64,000 nt of DNA from the NCBI GenBank assembly GCA_964512655.1, contig CAZEJT010000001.1:620001-684000 (forward strand). Direction: 5' to 3'. Of the stretch, positions 51,976 to 60,366 are shown piece after piece (positions within the stretch are counted from its first letter, which is position 1; each line of letters starts with the position of its first letter). The notes under the pieces were generated by a model. It saw nothing but the letters and a program-made list of their open reading frames with translations. It did not search any database and was not told where the DNA came from. The stretch comes from VBOC01 sp964512655 (lineage in GTDB: Bacteria; Bacteroidota; Ignavibacteria; UBA10030; SZUA-254). The position numbers and the translations under genes were made by a program.

Positions 51976-53184
51976 TTGCCTGAAGACCGAACCATACTTT
52001 CCGTCAGCGAGCTGACCCGGCGCATCAAAGGGACTCTGGAACGAGACTTCAGCTCAGTCGCGCTGGAAGGTGAGCTTTCCAATTTCAAGCACCATTCCTC
52101 CGGTACCCTCTACTTCACGATCAAGGATGAGCAGGCTCAAATCCAGGGAGTCATGTGGAGAAGCCGTGCGGCGGCTCTTGCCTTTACCCCCCAGGACGGG
52201 ATGAAGATCATCGCCCGGGGCAGGGTGACAGTCTATGAAGTGAGGGGAGTCTACCAGATCGATGTTGTCGATCTCAAGCCCCTGGGCGCCGGCGAATTGC
52301 AGCTTGCGTTCGAGAGATTGAAGGAAAAGCTCGCGGCGAAAGGGTATTTCGACGCCGGGAGAAAGAAGCCTGTTCCCAGGTTCCCTTCCCGGATCGGCCT
52401 TGTAACCTCTCCGACCGGCGCCGCGATCAGGGATATCGTCACGGTGATCTCCAGACGGTGGCCTCTTGCGGAGCTGATCCTTTATCCGGTAATGGTTCAG
52501 GGAGCAGGCGCTGCGGCCAAAATCGCCCGTGCCGTGCGCGATTTTAATATGTGGAAAATTGTGGACGTAATGATCGTAGGGAGAGGAGGGGGGTCGCTTG
52601 AAGACCTGTGGGCGTTCAATGAAGAGCTCGTGGCAGAAGCTATCTACCAATCGGCCATTCCGGTCGTGAGTGCAGTGGGACATGAGATCGACTTTACGAT
52701 TTCCGACTTTGTGGCCGACCTTCGGGCCCCGACGCCGTCGGCAGCAGCTGAACTGGTGGTGCCAAACCGCGCTGAAATGGTTGAAGTTGTTCGTAATTAT
52801 TGCTATACTATTCAAAAATCCGCCATCGACCACTTATCCACCGAACGAGAGAAGATTGTAGGAATATTGCGCAGCTACGCGTTTAACCGCCCCGTTGATC
52901 TCCTGCGCCAGCATTCACAGCGGCTCGATGAGCTCAGGCGCACCCTATTCCGAATCGTCGAAAACCGCCTTCTGATTTCCCGGGAGCAGTGGTCCTCGTT
53001 GGACAGAAGGGTCCATTCGGTTGACCCTGCACTTATTCTGCGTCGGGGGTACGTGATTGTCAGGAAGGCGGGAAGAATTGTCGGCAGCTCAGGGTCACTC
53101 CAAGAGGAAGATTCAGTGAATCTGGACTTCCATGACGGAAGCGTGCCAGCCGTCGTCCAGAGCGGCACCCGGGGACTCGGTTGA
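51976..53184 (+). CDS. xseA: Exodeoxyribonuclease VII large subunit
   Basis: 402 aa if started at TTG 51976. OB-fold N-terminus (ILSVSELTRRIKGTLE, VALEGELSNFKHHSSGTLYFTIKD), then the catalytic core with PSRIGLVTSPTGAAIRDI and IVGRGGGSLEDLWAFNEE, GHEIDFTISDFVADLRAPTP. A start at ATG 51922 adds 18 residues but would place the promoter inside the gene; the shorter form matches the usual N-terminus (a few residues before SVSEL). Overlaps xseB by TTGA. Confidence 0.93.
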   Translation: MPEDRTILSVSELTRRIKGTLERDFSSVALEGELSNFKHHSSGTLYFTIKDEQAQIQGVMWRSRAAALAFTPQDGMKIIARGRVTVYEVRGVYQIDVVDLKPLGAGELQLAFERLKEKLAAKGYFDAGRKKPVPRFPSRIGLVTSPTGAAIRDIVTVISRRWPLAELILYPVMVQGAGAAAKIARAVRDFNMWKIVDVMIVGRGGGSLEDLWAFNEELVAEAIYQSAIPVVSAVGHEIDFTISDFVADLRAPTPSAAAELVVPNRAEMVEVVRNYCYTIQKSAIDHLSTEREKIVGILRSYAFNRPVDLLRQHSQRLDELRRTLFRIVENRLLISREQWSSLDRRVHSVDPALILRRGYVIVRKAGRIVGSSGSLQEEDSVNLDFHDGSVPAVVQSGTRGLG

Positions 53185-53432
53185 GCAAATCGAAGCCCGC
53201 GGCCAGATCTGAGAGCTTTGAGCAATCTCTCAAGCGTCTCCAGCAAATCGTTGAAACTTTGGAGGAAGGCTCGGTAGGTCTCGAGGAAGTGATGAATATG
53301 TATGATGAGGGGGTCCAGCTCTCAAAGAAATGCCTCGACCAGTTACAGCTGATCGAGGTGAAACTGAAAAGACTCGGCAAGGAGGTGAACGGCAGCTTTA
53401 CCCTTACGGACGAATCGCCGCAGGATGAATAG
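53181..53432 (+). CDS. xseB: Exodeoxyribonuclease VII small subunit
   Basis: 83 aa helical protein. SFEQSLKRLQQIVETLEEG followed by LEEVMNMYDEGVQLSKKC is the XseB hallmark pair of helices. Start TTG 53181 overlaps the xseA stop, giving coupled synthesis of the subunits. Partner of XseA in single-strand DNA degradation. Confidence 0.94.
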   Translation: MSKSKPAARSESFEQSLKRLQQIVETLEEGSVGLEEVMNMYDEGVQLSKKCLDQLQLIEVKLKRLGKEVNGSFTLTDESPQDE

Positions 53433-53438
53433 GAACAG

Positions 53439-55364
53439 ATGTCGGAACCAACGTACACATATCTGACCGGGATCAATTCTCCGAACGATCTGCGCAAGCT
53501 CTCGGTTGGTGAGCTCAGAGCGGTATGCTCCGAGATCAGGGAGTTTTTGATAGACGAAATCTCAAAACTGGGCGGGCACCTGGGAGCAGGATTGGGAGCA
53601 GTAGAGTTGGCTGTGGCCCTCCATTACGTATTCAACACACCGGAGGACAAACTTGTCTGGGACGTCGGTCATCAGGCGTATCCTCACAAGATTATTACAG
53701 GCCGGAGAGAGGGGTTTCACACGATCCGCCAGCTCGACGGGATCAGCGGTTTCCTCCGCAGATCCGAATCCGAGTATGACACCTTCGGCGCCGGGCATGC
53801 CAGCACGGCAATGTCTGCCGCGCTCGGGATGGCGGTGGCGAGGGATCTGGCGGGTGAGAAATTCAGAGTCGTCGCGGTCGTTGGCGACGGCGCGATGACG
53901 GGAGGCATGGCCTATGAGGCAATGAATAATGCGGGCCTCCAGAAACGAAACATGATCGTGATTCTCAACGACAATAACATGTCTATCGCCCCGAATGTAT
54001 GGGCGCTCTCAAATTATTTTACAGGGTTGATCTCCAACCCGTCGTACAACAAATTCAAGTCGAATGTCTGGGATCTCACCGGAAAGCTTGATTCGATCGG
54101 TGACCGCATCAGGAAGATAGCCTCGCGCGTCGAGGAGGGGATTAAAGTCGTCATCACTCCGGGCATGCTCTTTGAAGCGCTGGGTTTCAGGTATTTCGGT
54201 CCGGTCAACGGCCACAACATCGCACAGCTGGTGAAGATCCTGGAAGATATCAAAGACCTTCCGGGACCCATTCTTGTCCATGCCATAACCCGCAAGGGGA
54301 AGGGGTACAAACCCGCGGAAAACGACGTGCAGGCCCTCCATGGTGTCACGCCCTTCGACAAGGTCACCGGTATTTCTCCCAAGAAGGCGGAGAGTGCGCC
54401 GGCGTACACAAAAGTCTTCGGAAAAGCCGTTGTGGATCTCGCACGAGAGAACCCGAAGATCGTCGGCATCACTGCCGCCATGCCAGACGGGACCGGACTC
54501 GATCAGCTTCAGAACGCATACCCGGACCGATTCTTTGACGTAGGAATAGCGGAACAGCATGCCGTGACATTCTCCGCGGGACTGGCGACCCAGGGATTTA
54601 TCCCGATCACGGCCATCTATTCGACATTCCTTCAGAGGGCATACGACCAGATAGTCCACGACGTGTCGCTGCAGCACCTTCATGTGGTTCTCTGCCTCGA
54701 CCGGGCGGGCCTGGTGGGCTCGGACGGGCCCACGCATCACGGGGTGCTCGACCTCGCTTATCTCCGCTGCATTCAGGATATGGTGGTGATGGCTCCGAAA
54801 GACGAGAGTGAGCTGCGCGATATGCTCTACACGGCCGTACAGCATACGGACGGCCCTGTTGCGATCCGCTATCCGCGCGGAAGCGGGCTCGGAGTGCCGC
54901 TCAAGCTGGGATTCGATCTCCTGGAGTTGGGGAAGGGCGAGATCGTGCGGCCGGGGAGGGATGTTGCCATACTGGCGATCGGCTCCATGGTTGCTCCGTC
55001 GATGAAGGCATCGGAGCTCCTCGCCAAGGACGGAATCAGCGCGGAGGTGGTCAACATGCGGTTCGTCAAGCCGATTGACTCGGCTCTCGTGGCATCGGTA
55101 TGCGATCGGATCAGCTACATTCTTACCGTGGAGGATCATGTGGTCCACGGCGGGTTCGGGAGCGCGGTGCTTGAGTCGATCGCCACCGGACCCCACCGCG
55201 ACGTGCGCGTGATGGTCCACGGCGTGCCCGGGGAGTTCATCGAGCACGGCACCCCGTCCGAACTGCACGCGATGCTCAAACTCGATCCCGCCGGGATCGC
55301 CAGCGTCGTCAAGGATTTCTTCAGAACATCCTCCCCAAGAACCGCCGCGCGCACACTCGCATGA
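53439..55364 (+). CDS. dxs: 1-deoxy-D-xylulose-5-phosphate synthase
   Basis: 641 aa, full length. TPP-binding motif GDGAMTGGMAYEAMNNAG with the metal ligands NDNNMSI, the N-terminal GGHLGAGLGAVEL, and the transketolase-like central domain (GIAEQHAVTFSAGLA). Makes DXP from pyruvate and glyceraldehyde 3-phosphate, the first step of the MEP isoprenoid pathway. Six bases after xseB, the same gene order as in many bacteria. Confidence 0.97.
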   Translation: MSEPTYTYLTGINSPNDLRKLSVGELRAVCSEIREFLIDEISKLGGHLGAGLGAVELAVALHYVFNTPEDKLVWDVGHQAYPHKIITGRREGFHTIRQLDGISGFLRRSESEYDTFGAGHASTAMSAALGMAVARDLAGEKFRVVAVVGDGAMTGGMAYEAMNNAGLQKRNMIVILNDNNMSIAPNVWALSNYFTGLISNPSYNKFKSNVWDLTGKLDSIGDRIRKIASRVEEGIKVVITPGMLFEALGFRYFGPVNGHNIAQLVKILEDIKDLPGPILVHAITRKGKGYKPAENDVQALHGVTPFDKVTGISPKKAESAPAYTKVFGKAVVDLARENPKIVGITAAMPDGTGLDQLQNAYPDRFFDVGIAEQHAVTFSAGLATQGFIPITAIYSTFLQRAYDQIVHDVSLQHLHVVLCLDRAGLVGSDGPTHHGVLDLAYLRCIQDMVVMAPKDESELRDMLYTAVQHTDGPVAIRYPRGSGLGVPLKLGFDLLELGKGEIVRPGRDVAILAIGSMVAPSMKASELLAKDGISAEVVNMRFVKPIDSALVASVCDRISYILTVEDHVVHGGFGSAVLESIATGPHRDVRVMVHGVPGEFIEHGTPSELHAMLKLDPAGIASVVKDFFRTSSPRTAARTLA

Positions 55365-55370
55365 ACCTCC

Positions 55371-56375
55371 ATGGATAAACTACGCGTCGGAGTCGTCGGA
55401 TTGGGGTGGGTCTCCCAGGTGTTCCATCTCCCAATCCTGTCAAAGCTCGAGGATGTCGAGATCGTCGCAGTGTGCGACCGTGATAAATCCCGCGCGAAGA
55501 TGATCGCGGAAAAGTTCGGGTACACCCGACACTATAACGATTATCAGCAGATGCTCGCCAAGGAGGACCTCGCGGCGATCGACGTTTGCACCAGCACGGA
55601 TGCCCACCTGCCGATAACGCTCGCCTCGCTTCAGGCCGGGAAGGATGTCTTCGTGGAAAAGCCCATCGCCCGCCGCTACGGCGAAGCAGTCCAGATGGCG
55701 GAGGCCGCGAAGGAGAGCAAGCGGCATCTCATGGTGGGAATGAACAACCGCTTCCGTCCCGACACGATGATTCTCAAGAGCTTCATCGAGAAGGGCGAAC
55801 TCGGAAAAATCTTTTACGCAAAGGCCGGCTGGCTGAGAAAGCTCTCCACCGGAAACCCCTGGATTACGCAAAAGGACAAGTCGGGCGGAGGGGTTTTCCT
55901 CGACCTCGGGATCGTCATGCTCGACCTCGTCCTCTGGATGCTCGGGTTCCCACCGGTGGAGAGGGTAACCTCAAAAATGTACATGCACAAAACCAAAAGC
56001 GTGGAAGACTCCTGCGTGGTTTTTCTCGAGATGAAATACGGAACATCCGTCATCCTTGAGGTGAGCTGGTCCTTCCAGGCGGCCGAAGATTATTTCTTCT
56101 GCGATTTCTTCGGCTCTGAAGGAAGCGCGAAGATCAATCCACTGCGAATCCACAAGCAGCTGCACGGCAACCTCGTCAACGTCACGCCCGCAAAGCTCGA
56201 AACACCCGCGAATCTGTACAAGAAAAGCTACGAAAATGAATTGAAACACTTCGTCGGCGCAGCCAGGGGCCTGCACCCTACGATTTCGACAGGGGAGGAA
56301 GCGGTCCAGCGCATGAAGATCGTGGAGGCGATCTACCAGTCTGCTCAGAAAGGAAAGGAAATCGTCTTCAAGTGA
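55371..56375 (+). CDS. Gfo/Idh/MocA-family oxidoreductase
   Basis: 334 aa. N-terminal Rossmann domain (VGVVGLGWVSQVFHLP, GxGxxx) and EKPIARRYGEA with the EKP signature; C-terminal alpha/beta domain with GGGVFLDLGIVMLDLVLWM, where His of the classical GGxxxDxGxH motif is replaced by Met (DLGIVMLD). NAD(P)-dependent oxidoreductase of sugars or related polyols; the substrate cannot be predicted. Six bases after dxs. Confidence 0.9.
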   Translation: MDKLRVGVVGLGWVSQVFHLPILSKLEDVEIVAVCDRDKSRAKMIAEKFGYTRHYNDYQQMLAKEDLAAIDVCTSTDAHLPITLASLQAGKDVFVEKPIARRYGEAVQMAEAAKESKRHLMVGMNNRFRPDTMILKSFIEKGELGKIFYAKAGWLRKLSTGNPWITQKDKSGGGVFLDLGIVMLDLVLWMLGFPPVERVTSKMYMHKTKSVEDSCVVFLEMKYGTSVILEVSWSFQAAEDYFFCDFFGSEGSAKINPLRIHKQLHGNLVNVTPAKLETPANLYKKSYENELKHFVGAARGLHPTISTGEEAVQRMKIVEAIYQSAQKGKEIVFK

Positions 56376-56388
56376 TCATCGCTCCAGC

Positions 56389-57177
56389 GTGCGGGCCCGG
56401 CCGGTCATCGCCCTCCTGACGGACTTCGGTCTTCTCGATCAGTATGTCGCCGCGATGAAAGCCGTCATCGCGGAGCTTTCTCCCCGGACACGGGTGATCG
56501 ATATATCACATTCGGTGTCCCCCCAAAACGCCGCTCAGGCCTCCTATCTGCTCTGGAGCTGTTACACGTATTTTCCGAAGGGCACAATATTTGTGTGCGT
56601 CGTAGATCCCGGCGTGGGAACTGCGAGAAAGATTCTCTGCCTCGAGGCCTCGGGGTACAGGTTCCTTGCGCCGGACAACGGCACCCTTCGCCTCATCCTT
56701 GACGAAGCAGAATCAGCAAAGATCACAACGGTGGAGAACCGCCGCTTCTTCAGACTTCCGGTGAGCCGCACTTTTCACGGGAGAGACGTTTTCGCTCCTG
56801 TGGCCGCGCATCTTGCCAACGGCGTGCGGCCCTCCGCGCTTGGTCGTTTATCCGCCCCATCCGGAGAGGGGGAGGCGCTTGTGCGTGTACGTGCGAAGCC
56901 CCGCAGAAGGTACCGCGGGAAGATCCTCCACATCGATCACTTCGGTAACCTCATCACGAACTTCCTTCTCATGTCCGATCTCCGGCCCCCCTTCAGGCTG
57001 CGCATCGGCGCCCGCACGCTCGGGAGGATTGCCCTCACGTACGCCGGCGCCGGCGGGAAGGGACCGTTCGCTCTCGTGGGAAGCGCGGGTCTCCTTGAAG
57101 TATCGGTGAACAAAAGGAGCGCCGCCCGGCTCCTTCGCGCCCGGATCGGGCAGGACCTCCTTCTCACTCTTGGCTAA
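56389..57177 (+). CDS. SAM hydroxide adenosyltransferase (DUF62 / chlorinase-fluorinase-like)
   Basis: 262 aa, GTG start. LLTDFGLLDQYVAAMKAV, VDPGVGTARK, APDNGTL, RTFHGRDVFAPVAAHL and IDHFGNLITN are the DUF62 landmarks, with the Asp-Arg-His set used to activate water. These enzymes split SAM to adenosine and methionine; the halogenase-specific insert is absent. GSAGLLEVSVNKRSA near the C-terminus is also conserved. Confidence 0.92.
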   Translation: MRARPVIALLTDFGLLDQYVAAMKAVIAELSPRTRVIDISHSVSPQNAAQASYLLWSCYTYFPKGTIFVCVVDPGVGTARKILCLEASGYRFLAPDNGTLRLILDEAESAKITTVENRRFFRLPVSRTFHGRDVFAPVAAHLANGVRPSALGRLSAPSGEGEALVRVRAKPRRRYRGKILHIDHFGNLITNFLLMSDLRPPFRLRIGARTLGRIALTYAGAGGKGPFALVGSAGLLEVSVNKRSAARLLRARIGQDLLLTLG

Positions 57178-57184
57178 CGACGCG

Positions 57185-58276
57185 ATGCCAAGGCCTCCCG
57201 CGGACGAATTGTACATGCTCGAGTGCCTCGCCCTTGCTCTGAGAGGAGCCGGGCGGGTCAGCCCTAACCCGATGGTAGGGTGCGTGATCGTCAGGAACGG
57301 GAGGGTGATCGGCCGCGGCTATCATAAGAAGTTCGGAGGACCTCATGCAGAGGTCGAAGCGATACGCTCCGCCCACGGCTCCGTCCGGGGGTCGACTCTC
57401 TACGTGAACCTGGAGCCGTGCAATTTCCATGGGAAGACGCCCCCGTGCACCGATCTCATCATCAGATCAAAGATGGCGCGCGTCGTGGTAGGCGTCAGAG
57501 ATCCCAACCCCCTTGTTGCAGGAAAAGGGATCCGGCAATTGGAGCGCGCGGGAGTGCGGGTAGGTGTGGGAGTACTCGAGCACGAGTGCCGCAGGTTTAA
57601 CGAATTCTTCTTTACGTTCATGCGCACAAAAAAGCCGTTCGTTACCGTGAAGATCGCGCAGTCCCTCGACGGAAAGATTGAGCATACCGGCGGCGGCCGG
57701 CGCTGGATCTCCGGTTTTGAATCGAGGAGGTTTGTGCACGCACTCAGGTCGTCCTATGATGCGGTCCTCGTCGGCGCCGGAACCGTCAAGGCTGACGATC
57801 CCCTGCTCACCGTGCGGCATGTCCGCGGGAGGAATCCGGTCCGGATCGTGCTCGATGGGAATTTCACCGTCAGCCAACGGGCGGCGGTCTTCAGACGCTC
57901 GCATGGCGAATCGGCGATTCTCATCTCAGGCATGGAATCCCTCGAGCGGGACGTTCGCAAAGCGGGGAGGCTCCGTAAAAAAGGAGTCATCATTATCGGG
58001 CTCCCCACAGACCCCCGCGGAAGGATACGGTTAAGCCGTGTGCTCAAGGAACTGGGCTCGCTCGGGATCGCGTCCCTGCTTGTTGAGGGGGGAGGGTCCG
58101 TCTTCCGCGCCTTCGTGGAGGAAAAGGCGTGCGACAAGATGATGATCTTTACATCTCCGGAAATCTTCGGCGGCGGGATCGAGCCCTTCGCCGGCCTCCG
58201 CGGGAGCGCCCGCCTGCAAAATCCCTCTCTCAGGGCGGTCGGAGAGGATTTCCTCCTTGAAGGCTACTTGCATTAA
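57185..58276 (+). CDS. ribD: Bifunctional riboflavin deaminase/reductase RibD
   Basis: 363 aa from ATG 57185 (a TTG at 57170 overlapping the previous stop is possible). Deaminase half: GGPHAEVEAI and LEPCNFHGKTPPCTD supply the zinc His/Cys/Cys and catalytic Glu. Reductase half from about residue 145: TVKIAQSLDGKIEH, VLVGAGTVKADDP and LLVEGGGSVF. Carries out steps two and three of riboflavin synthesis. Followed by ribE; no FMN riboswitch seen upstream. Confidence 0.95.
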   Translation: MPRPPADELYMLECLALALRGAGRVSPNPMVGCVIVRNGRVIGRGYHKKFGGPHAEVEAIRSAHGSVRGSTLYVNLEPCNFHGKTPPCTDLIIRSKMARVVVGVRDPNPLVAGKGIRQLERAGVRVGVGVLEHECRRFNEFFFTFMRTKKPFVTVKIAQSLDGKIEHTGGGRRWISGFESRRFVHALRSSYDAVLVGAGTVKADDPLLTVRHVRGRNPVRIVLDGNFTVSQRAAVFRRSHGESAILISGMESLERDVRKAGRLRKKGVIIIGLPTDPRGRIRLSRVLKELGSLGIASLLVEGGGSVFRAFVEEKACDKMMIFTSPEIFGGGIEPFAGLRGSARLQNPSLRAVGEDFLLEGYLH

Positions 58277-58301
58277 TCCGAAGGAAGTGCTATCTACTCC
58301 T

Positions 58302-58952
58302 ATGTTCACGGGTATCATATCGGAGATCGGATTGGTCGAGGATCGCCATGCCTCCCGGAGTGGAGTGCGTCTCCGGATCCTTGCGCCAGAGGCGGTTCGG
58401 GAGCTCACGATCGACAAGAGCGTCGCAGTGAACGGCGTGTGCCTTACCGTGGTGGAGATCAGAGGCGCTTCCTTCGTGGTTGAAGCAGTCGAGGAGACCC
58501 TGAGCAAAACGACGCTCGGTTCTCTCGAGACGCAAGACAGAGTCAACCTGGAGCTTCCGATGAAGCTGGGCGACCGGCTCGACGGCCACATAGTGCTCGG
58601 ACACGTCGATACGGTGGGCATCATCGAAAACATTCGGGTCCTGGAAAGCAGCCGCGTCCTCACAGTGCAGATCCCCCGCGAATTCATGCGGTACTGTATC
58701 CGAGCCGGGTCGATTGCCATCGACGGCATCAGCCTGACCGTGGCGCGCCTCATGGACTCCGCCATCGAGGTCTCCATTATTCCTCATACGCTCGAGAACA
58801 CGATCGTTCGGAACTACTCCCCGGGCGATAATGTCAATCTCGAATTCGATGTCATCGGCAAGTACGCGGAGAAGATGATGAGGACTCCCGGTCCTGATGA
58901 AGAAGAGCGCCTGTTTCTCACGGAGAAGCACCTGCGGGAAATGGGATTCTAA
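58302..58952 (+). CDS. ribE: Riboflavin synthase alpha subunit
   Basis: 216 aa. Starts MFTGIISEIG, the invariant N-terminus. Two similar barrels: VAVNGVCLTV and LGHVDTVG in the first, IAIDGISLTVA and VIGKYAEK in the second. Dismutates two lumazines to riboflavin. 25 bases after ribD; ribB/A and ribH are not in the window. Confidence 0.96.
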   Translation: MFTGIISEIGLVEDRHASRSGVRLRILAPEAVRELTIDKSVAVNGVCLTVVEIRGASFVVEAVEETLSKTTLGSLETQDRVNLELPMKLGDRLDGHIVLGHVDTVGIIENIRVLESSRVLTVQIPREFMRYCIRAGSIAIDGISLTVARLMDSAIEVSIIPHTLENTIVRNYSPGDNVNLEFDVIGKYAEKMMRTPGPDEEERLFLTEKHLREMGF

Positions 58953-58965
58953 GAGGTGAACGGCG

Positions 58966-59727
58966 GTGGCGCGTAAGCTCTATTACACGGTAGAGGACAA
59001 TCGGGAGAATATCCTGACCGATCCTCAGTGGGAGGCGATTCTCAGGCTCCAGCACTGGTATAACTCGGAGTTTGTATGGACGGCGGGACGCCTCGCCTTC
59101 AAGATGTTTGCCGTGTTCCCCAATATCGATTTCGTCGTTGACAACGATGAGGAGCTTTGGAGAACGATTCTCGAGCGGAAGAAGGAGCTCCGTCTCGGCG
59201 GCGCCACGGAGAACGAGATCATCATGCAGCTCGAGGCCGACGGCATGGTCATCGCGAAAAAAGGAGGGTACTTTGACCATTGCCTGGCGAGCGGTTTCAC
59301 CCGCGTGGCTGCGAACGAATTCGACGCGTATCTGGTATGCGAATTCCTGCTTAAGGCTTCGCTCATCGCCCCCGGCAGCTCGATCGCAGTGACCGATGAA
59401 GGCGAGTATATCAAGCCGAAACGGGTCATCTTCCGGAACGGAAGAACGATCATCCCGCTGGCCGACGCGGCCAGGCTCCCGGCGGTTGAGATGATGGTTG
59501 CAAATCGTCACATTTTCGCGATTGTGGATGCCGCAAAATACGATCGATTTCCGGCATACCAGACGACGATTGCAAACTTCAACGATTTGCCGGAAGATGA
59601 AAAGGACGATATTTTGAGGGACTGGAATTGGCTCGGTTTTGAGAACAATTACGACATCAACGGCGACGACATCCAGGGATTCGACTTGAACAAGAAGGTA
59701 GCAGAGTTCGAGATTCTGCCTTCCTGA
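58966..59727 (+). CDS. Conserved-looking cytosolic protein of unknown function
   Basis: 253 aa, GTG start, 13 bases after ribE. Soluble, acidic at the C-terminus (DLPEDEKDDILRDW). No Walker, zinc or TM motif. Recurring aromatic segments such as LQHWYNSEFVWTAGRL and NWLGFENNYDINGDD. An E/D-rich helix ILERKKELRLGGATENEI could be a dimer interface. I do not recognise the family. It lies between riboflavin and secretion genes, with a new promoter beginning after it, so it may be the last gene of the ribDE operon. Confidence 0.75.
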   Translation: MARKLYYTVEDNRENILTDPQWEAILRLQHWYNSEFVWTAGRLAFKMFAVFPNIDFVVDNDEELWRTILERKKELRLGGATENEIIMQLEADGMVIAKKGGYFDHCLASGFTRVAANEFDAYLVCEFLLKASLIAPGSSIAVTDEGEYIKPKRVIFRNGRTIIPLADAARLPAVEMMVANRHIFAIVDAAKYDRFPAYQTTIANFNDLPEDEKDDILRDWNWLGFENNYDINGDDIQGFDLNKKVAEFEILPS

Positions 59728-59737
59728 CCCTCCTCAT

Positions 59738-59766
59738 TTGTACTTCTGCCGGATTTTCCGTATTTT
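59738..59766 (+). promoter_or_regulatory. secG promoter
   Basis: -35 TTGTAC (59738-59743), 17-base spacer, -10 TATTTT (59761-59766). Predicted start near 59774, leader about 21 bases with the ribosome site AAAGGA before the ATG at 59795. It probably also drives the tRNA-Lys downstream. Confidence 0.65.
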
Positions 59767-59794
59767 ACACTTCGCCCACTAAAGGAACCCGTTC

Positions 59795-60181
59795 ATGTTT
59801 GCGATACTCGTGTCGGTCGAAATACTCGTGAGCATATTGCTCATCATCGTTATCCTCATGCAGTCGAGCAAGGGGGGAGGCCTGGCAGGCTCCTTCGGCG
59901 GTGGATCGATGGGCACGGTCTTCGGAGTGCGCAGGACTGCCGACTTCCTGAGCCGCGCCACGACCATCCTCGCGTCGATATTCATCGGACTTTGTCTTAT
60001 CACGAATATCTTCTTCCTGCCGGGTTCAAAGGACAACCGGGAGAGCGTCATTCAGAGGGGCACAAGCACCTCGGCTCCACGCCCGGTTCCGCCGCGTGCT
60101 GCGCCAACGGCAGCCCCCCAGCAGAGTGCCGGCAAGCAAGGCACCCAGCAACCCGCAACCCAGACCGCGCCAAAGAAGTAA
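59795..60181 (+). CDS. secG: Preprotein translocase subunit SecG
   Basis: 128 aa. Two membrane helices (residues about 2-22 and 55-75) joined by the conserved loop MQSSKGGGLAGSFGGGS, which marks SecG. The C-terminal tail of about 45 residues is Pro/Ala/Gln-rich and variable, longer than in E. coli. Part of SecYEG. Confidence 0.94.
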   Translation: MFAILVSVEILVSILLIIVILMQSSKGGGLAGSFGGGSMGTVFGVRRTADFLSRATTILASIFIGLCLITNIFFLPGSKDNRESVIQRGTSTSAPRPVPPRAAPTAAPQQSAGKQGTQQPATQTAPKK

Positions 60182-60210
60182 CAAGTCGCTCTCCGCGGCG
60201 TTTTCGCGCT

Positions 60211-60286
<76 letters not shown>

Positions 60287-60328
60287 TATCCTTTGAAGCC
60301 TCGTTGACTCCCCGAAGATCCTTCAGAA

Positions 60329-60357
60329 TTGAATCTCACACGCGTAATAACTAGATT
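60329..60357 (+). promoter_or_regulatory. ygfZ promoter, near-leaderless
   Basis: -35 TTGAAT (60329-60334), 17-base spacer, -10 TAGATT (60352-60357). The ATG at 60367 is nine bases later, so the leader would be about two bases. No Shine-Dalgarno is present. Confidence 0.6.
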
Positions 60358-60366
60358 ATCGCCGTC

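Noticed and set aside
54009..55268. Minus-strand frame of 419 codons opposite dxs
   Set aside because: Shadow frame; dxs is unambiguous on the plus strand.
57178..58301. FMN riboswitch near ribD or ribE
   Set aside because: The spaces before these genes are 7 and 25 bases, far too short for an RFN element, and no RFN core was seen.
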